DNA from: an uncultured Eubacteriales bacterium
GTDB lineage: Bacteria > Bacillota > Clostridia > Christensenellales > UBA1242
Assembly: GCA_949096025.1 (NCBI GenBank)
Contig: CARXKP010000014.1
Location: 1-23,674, forward strand
DNA length: 23,674 bases
Direction of reading: 5' to 3'
In this document: piece by piece, positions 22,501-23,674 of the stretch
Position numbering within the stretch: the first letter of the stretch is position 1
Layout of the letters: the number at the start of each line of letters is the position of its first letter
Position numbers and translations under genes: made by a program
Notes under the pieces: generated by a model
Database searches by the model: none
What the model was told of the DNA's origin: nothing
Seen by the model: the letters and a program-made list of their open reading frames with translations, nothing else

Positions 22501-23290
22501 TTATTGACTCTCCTACTTTATATCTAGAATAATCAAAGATAAACTTACTTTCCATTAAATCTTTGCCAATTCTCACACCATTAATTCTTACATCGTAAAT
22601 CGCATTTTCAATTTCATCCCAAGTAAATGTAGCAGTTTGAGTAAAGTCTATCGCTGGAGTAAAAGTAATATTACTAGCAGGCTCCATTATGCCATAATTA
22701 ACAAAATATGTATTTTCAACAGAGTTGTCAATCGTTGTATCTGATACCATTGCGGTAATCTTGATTTCATATCTTCCTATCGCACCAGCTGGAAGCAAAA
22801 ACTCATTTTCATTCACTTCTAGTGTTTCACCTGCACTTGCTTCTTCAAGTTTATAAGAAACTTTGTATGTGTCCGCTTCAACTCTAGTTCCATTTGCAAC
22901 TACAAAACTTTTATCCCAACTTACCTTTCCATTATCATCAACAATCACATTGCTAGGAGCAAGTAATCTGTATTTGACATTGACTTTAACCTGGGCAACT
23001 GTCTTTCCCTCAAAACTAGCAAATAGTACCGCACTTCCAGAAGTTAAACCTTTAAATTCAAATTTTGATAGGGGTGACAATACATCATCACTTGATGAAG
23101 ATAAAACAATTTGTTCTTTGTCAAAACCTTTTACTTCAAGTTCATCATAAAAATTTACAACCTCGTCAATAGAAATTGCATAACTTTCTTCTTTAAACTG
23201 ACCTGTAAGTGTTGGTTTGATGTTGCACGCCGACATAACAAAACCGGAAAACATCAAAACTAGCAACACAACTAATAAGTTTTTCTTCAT
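13553..23290 (-). CDS. Giant modular lipoprotein: Ig-like, many Fn3-like domains, C-terminal GLUG-like beta-helix
   Basis: 3,245 residues with no frame interruption. The signal peptide ends V-M-S-A-C, with lipidated C22. Residues of about 30-107 resemble a bacterial Ig-like (BIG2) domain. From about 110 to 2840 some twenty or more divergent Fn3-like modules of about 90-130 residues follow. Many carry the Fn3 Trp early in the module (V-S-W-D, W125; F-T-W-D, W224; later I-S-W, F-Q-W-N, F-Y-W-N), then Y-x-V-x-[IV]-[ND]-G. Module ends often read Y-[LIV]-[DNE]-S before L-x-x-P. Residues of about 2842-3245 start G-E-G-T-Q-N-N-P-Y-K-I-N and contain N-Y-G-[SN]-I repeats, as in GLUG-type parallel beta-helices of surface proteins. 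There is no LPXTG, SLH or catalytic motif. It is probably a long surface filament or adhesin; its ligand is unknown. A strong purine-rich RBS lies at 23307-23297. Confidence 0.85.
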   Translation of the reverse strand: MKKNLLVVLLVLMFSGFVMSACNIKPTLTGQFKEESYAISIDEVVNFYDELEVKGFDKEQIVLSSSSDDVLSPLSKFEFKGLTSGSAVLFASFEGKTVAQVKVNVKYRLLAPSNVIVDDNGKVSWDKSFVVANGTRVEADTYKVSYKLEEASAGETLEVNENEFLLPAGAIGRYEIKITAMVSDTTIDNSVENTYFVNYGIMEPASNITFTPAIDFTQTATFTWDEIENAIYDVRINGVRIGKDLMESKFIFDYSRYKVGESIKVEIIAKDTSAIKTESIVIINTQVLEKPSLKYNFNGEAYINCDFTNGVDAYLLKIINLNTGAEDSRIYYSGDEFKEILEGFPEGVYELALIGIGGEYEDKYYLNSELSDSITVAKLKTPNVKLSFVGKILRIEFPQDDYINRYMVSWGEENKIFETTNGLVANYNLSDLEAGSYELSIKALPTIDNENEGGVKVFNGLKETNLVLDSDKYIFDFVVLPQLQEITHILEENISTFSFEEVENANFYEIFVNNQKVKAEYFNENGIVKLVLQDFKNYLPENSKYNIRIEAGVKVEDVEHAIRSVNSKTIEILDLVSIPSSQVNGSFQWNSLDEECLYYYEIYKTKDDRYDLNGLTALYSQQLSDNKITETLTEGYYTIKITSISIDTNLYLDSDFHNENNVRLVNFIVTKDIISPNVTFKVSDDKYVLSIGTVDKGGEYKVFVDGKTDGSLILSEFKNEIEYILKDNFEAEGLHKVSIIASSGKFDGNIYLDSQATTLNVTRLERADYNVEAVYSVFGELNGFNLNVAEQAGASNIVFKCDGKVMEGDDFQLDMTDETKFGSEFTIEMLVIAGEGSGDNYYINSHNQAVDFERVSSPTKMKYENGVISWDYDDERVEKFLVSIILTNSKASDYPECFFIDKGLTELDIQSKINSLREKDENFDTAYRQSESVKIEIVAFTNEIKENKYIIASSKGSTQSGQNAIVRNQLKSPQLTFDYTSKIISWGKEANGTIYDIYLDDELYAEDHNENNFSINEILNEFSRARLIKVQAKNPAYLESDISSAIRIKQLASPNIINIDKVGEDFIASFDIQADTANISGIMVNGTTDSSLINYSLGGNTVNFKLKDFDSDLTIVVKAKNESSTNYYVDSNEVKIKMTDLQSCEFGASTDSERISWTELGSDFSGNNINPITYELNISDGASSYKLKVKGETSILLDEIEMKINAGLGGNVEIKVFAYIDSHYTLNTHNAVLIGYYGQSIEAKTNTKKLAKIESFKVEVIENDETAVPESEIEKTANSSLIVKFDDLWTDFDNIFLNIEVAGEKLAKIPADGIDLILYRLSREAGEYTLYISNTVLGQLNAGDVKVSIYISQDGLITSDKSEFNIKKFDVVKNTVVYDEGVLQINDKQEGASYKVEIVIEDIVVTKVLTDEKSLDLITEELFLNRFGDYTIRLIAVDANGKNIPSSTIAIINGYKLQGIESITIDDNGDINANLYPDDFEGIEFLSRHNNEEKLMKFTRKPDSDIFFTSMIDVLRLYDENFDSVGVQSFDFLVRKKGSINSDYVNVNFDFSREAKLPTLTRNGDLDKDYILFDIDEKTVSIRVSFTVTDMQDENMVTREEVQHYMLEEVLGYWKTYKDGSKGDFVKEKGGEESETTFSYTRKIGLSVNEILRNIFGSYSIEVSRIGFDGEIYYQYRPEVFNLYKLNPVDEDSTRAKIEDNIVRFYWNCEDETAFDPNIRPTSYMLYFKDATGKIVENVTTYVLSYDIRNSTKLLTKVQYNVYIVALYNLPNIIASDEITNDRLSFLIFPEPATLEVKDGKLMFNKEDFEKSDFINDIKTYFQDSQTENYYNVVGEKIYTSPYYFSPATLPNFNVVLKFNRVVNGQLTNEVYTKSIPAYHLFPDVMIDNVVRSGYDTINGSASYFDLLRVYMSTITSNPSADSTRRMIEALNSASKGIGDFYQTFDDACKHIPAGEYQVCVAQSTINSYVESANSAYVAISIAPAPEILLDTQTITDDVTQKTNYIVDVKTILSKIPMGDDNFEDGRVLRYKLQFRENSSGSANDKTIDFVIYYDQIENAWIIDYGEFTDLKYSNRFTSGNESRIIETVDGSKEFKINMSELKNAVNARAGKDVLKINVQYEADIFAYYQDNTYLLNGKSAKFNVRYLDLQAENFIFRDGILSIEAGGIGYELLIKYRHTQDYQEKTSIKPFENKSMIEIELDQAGTYEYIKLSINGSVSRKDLNIESAVYIINNIHKLTAPTITTANGSLSIAYAEDDLRPTGEISFYMGNNESLKEGYEGKDKGYYFNKKYSGEVPLYVVGAINNEDNEVSYPSELIANEYFAYLNGNNGSFVCEESQNGQADFVLSFDREGEVPILSSSTASIKAKMLGNVKSFNIEKGDIKINSDEEIYELIDSTDNEGKILYEVIVDYYYLDNDDNYQYATSRAIYSERLELAEQYISGLAIDTTYNYYKMSVGLIGARKLENSQSLNFGEVRTVEGEKYQIYNYLTYNDGMAKEDQTYVLRGLVNKGSDEIINRTTNPRLSSGTTGVKSGSVNFIVDRSVYYAETEASDIAEDTAQRIKVYADIEIGTTQRTSLITGKYSFRTGTGSEEVNNVYVSFIPDEGQLNETLKSFVLKVYAYGKDVNNKNAIISAPLVIRDVYKLPPLKDNYYEVILTEGKTGIDLTKYFENVAIQDNKLCYKIVATAVMPNGENVIEKFTIDSSSNIFIIPSEATRVDLQVQDNQSENELNAKKLLSSDTKRMATQTTTIDELEISWNNILKRFEWEWPEDNSNVYDYVVTVTINGFPEEVVVTDNFYCPRASSGVISENGFSIKARVVDNENDKLSIYSAEKKFIHEAILYNLFSSGEGTQNNPYKINSVEDFKNMALRNTGNYYFELGANIEINISALKADDGLTSIFEEFNAKLNGRNRSLTIISDFAYEMEEFTFDVFSQVKLSSQYYSSIFKTISSTGSVSNISLSYQIKDLDLNNKSVMFAPICLFNYGSIENIVMSEFALSMRGQSGTSTERSIVGVSVGGIVSVNYGNITDCTNGATFNFEAPQMIELTFAYGGIALYNANRNGSSGTIISSFNRRDKSVELSVTNSKLYMAGITLTNIGTISLCGNDSNFTVSDSSNGISANAYFAGITIANKNGTLEYLYNNGRMETSSSMIRLFSSGIVYQIEGGSIQSLIETKSRQPIVKNISTTPTDLGGHYAGNNSGTHTDIRPSELSEIEIDCIDNKMIRIRNVDGDFVATIVQKRS

Positions 23291-23316
23291 ATTTTGCCCC
23301 TTCCCTTAGTATTTTC

Positions 23317-23346
23317 ATAATAACATTTTTTACTCTTTTAAGCAAA
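23317..23346 (-). promoter_or_regulatory. Likely promoter of the giant lipoprotein gene
   Basis: On the minus strand TGT-TATTAT (-10 at 23322-23317) is an extended -10, with TTGCTT (23346-23341) 18 bp upstream as a weak -35. The start near 23310 gives a leader of about 20 nt that is largely the GGGAAGGGG ribosome-binding site. Confidence 0.5.
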
Positions 23347-23570
23347 TGATTTGAAAGATTTTAAATATTATATATTTAAGAGGTAAATTTAAGATTGCTT
23401 ATTTTATTTTTTTTCTCTGCTAAAAAAATAAATAAAATTTTTATAAATAAATACAAAATAATGATAAATTAATTAAAAATTTGCATTTTTCATATAAAAA
23501 ATACACTTTTTTATGTATTTTTGTTTAAATTATTTTTATTTACCTCAAAATAAACATAAATAATCATAGC
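23347..23570. other. AT-rich intergenic region without a supported gene
   Basis: About 220 bp of very AT-rich DNA upstream of the giant gene. I see no reading frame worth calling. A 9-bp inverted repeat (AAAAATACA 23497-23505, TGTATTTTT 23514-23522) is present but is nearly all A/T and may be chance. Confidence 0.5.
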
Positions 23571-23599
23571 AAAAAAGCATCCTATTTAGATGCTTTTTT
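23571..23599. terminator. Terminator of the next leftward gene (symmetric)
   Basis: AAAAAAGCATC (23571-23581) and GATGCTTTTTT (23589-23599) form an 11-bp stem with a 7-nt loop. Leftward, it lies just past the stop codon of the partial gene and is followed by T. The symmetric A/T arms could also work rightward. Confidence 0.85.
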
Positions 23600-23605
23600 A
23601 TTTTA

Positions 23606-23674
23606 TTAAATTTTTGCAAATCCTAGGTTAATTATATCACTTTCAGTAAGTTTCTTTCCACCTATTCCAAGCCA
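23606..23674 (-). CDS. 3' end of a leftward gene (C-terminal 22 residues)
   Basis: An open frame enters from the right edge and ends in TAA at 23608-23606. The visible residues begin W-L-G-I-G-G-K-K-L-T and end L-G-F-A-K-I. A terminator hairpin follows the stop within 10 bp, which supports a real gene end. Too little is visible to name the product. Confidence 0.6.
   Translation of the reverse strand, partial: WLGIGGKKLTESDIINLGFAKI

Noticed and set aside
17693..23150. Several open frames of 60-100 codons on the plus strand opposite the giant gene
   Set aside because: No RBS, promoter or recognisable protein features were seen. They fall where the antisense frame of a long low-GC gene is open by chance.
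23497..23522. AAAAATACA/TGTATTTTT inverted repeat in the last intergenic region
   Set aside because: The stem is almost all A-T in very AT-rich DNA and is not next to any gene end. A stronger terminator lies at 23571-23599.

Overview
The window is AT-rich DNA from a Bacillota (Firmicutes) chromosome, most likely an uncultured, possibly gut-associated Clostridia lineage. That placement is inferred from a clear Spo0A homologue, sigma-A-type promoters (TTGACA/TATAAT), purine-rich Shine-Dalgarno sites, rho-independent terminators, N-terminally lipidated proteins and the low GC content. No phage, transposon, CRISPR or rRNA gene is visible.

Layout: positions 1-8373 read rightward. They hold a membrane-anchored Ntn-hydrolase of the C45/choloylglycine-hydrolase type, a small two-helix membrane protein, a membrane-anchored SH3-like surface protein, a solitary tail-fibre-like coiled-coil protein, a metal-resistance operon (CadC-type ArsR sensor plus CadA/ZntA-type P1B ATPase) with two operators, and a two-gene unit (APH-fold kinase, MazG-like pyrophosphohydrolase). 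A bidirectional terminator at about 8376-8405 separates this block from leftward genes: spo0A, a propeller-like lipoprotein, a metallophosphoesterase with yqeY, a 67-aa protein, a lipoprotein with a C-terminal membrane helix, and a 9.7-kb gene for a 3,245-residue lipoprotein. One rightward elongator tRNA-Met(CAT) sits between them at 12457-12533. The last 69 bases are the 3' end of another leftward gene.

How the genes work together: the cad pair is a self-contained metal-sensing and efflux circuit. yqeY and the metallophosphoesterase are joined stop-to-start. The giant lipoprotein and the gene 51 bp downstream of it look like one transcription unit for an envelope system. Most other genes appear to be single-gene units with their own promoters, several giving very short leaders that begin at the ribosome-binding site.

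The points most worth following up are: (i) a Spo0A whose receiver has Glu at the phospho-acceptor position; (ii) the giant, highly modular Fn3-like/GLUG-like lipoprotein and its companion; (iii) the stand-alone tail-fibre-like protein with an Ile-a/Asn-d heptad stalk, whose promoter and RBS are spanned by a perfect 10-bp inverted repeat; (iv) the paired cad operators spaced 31 bp apart, one exactly filling the promoter spacer.
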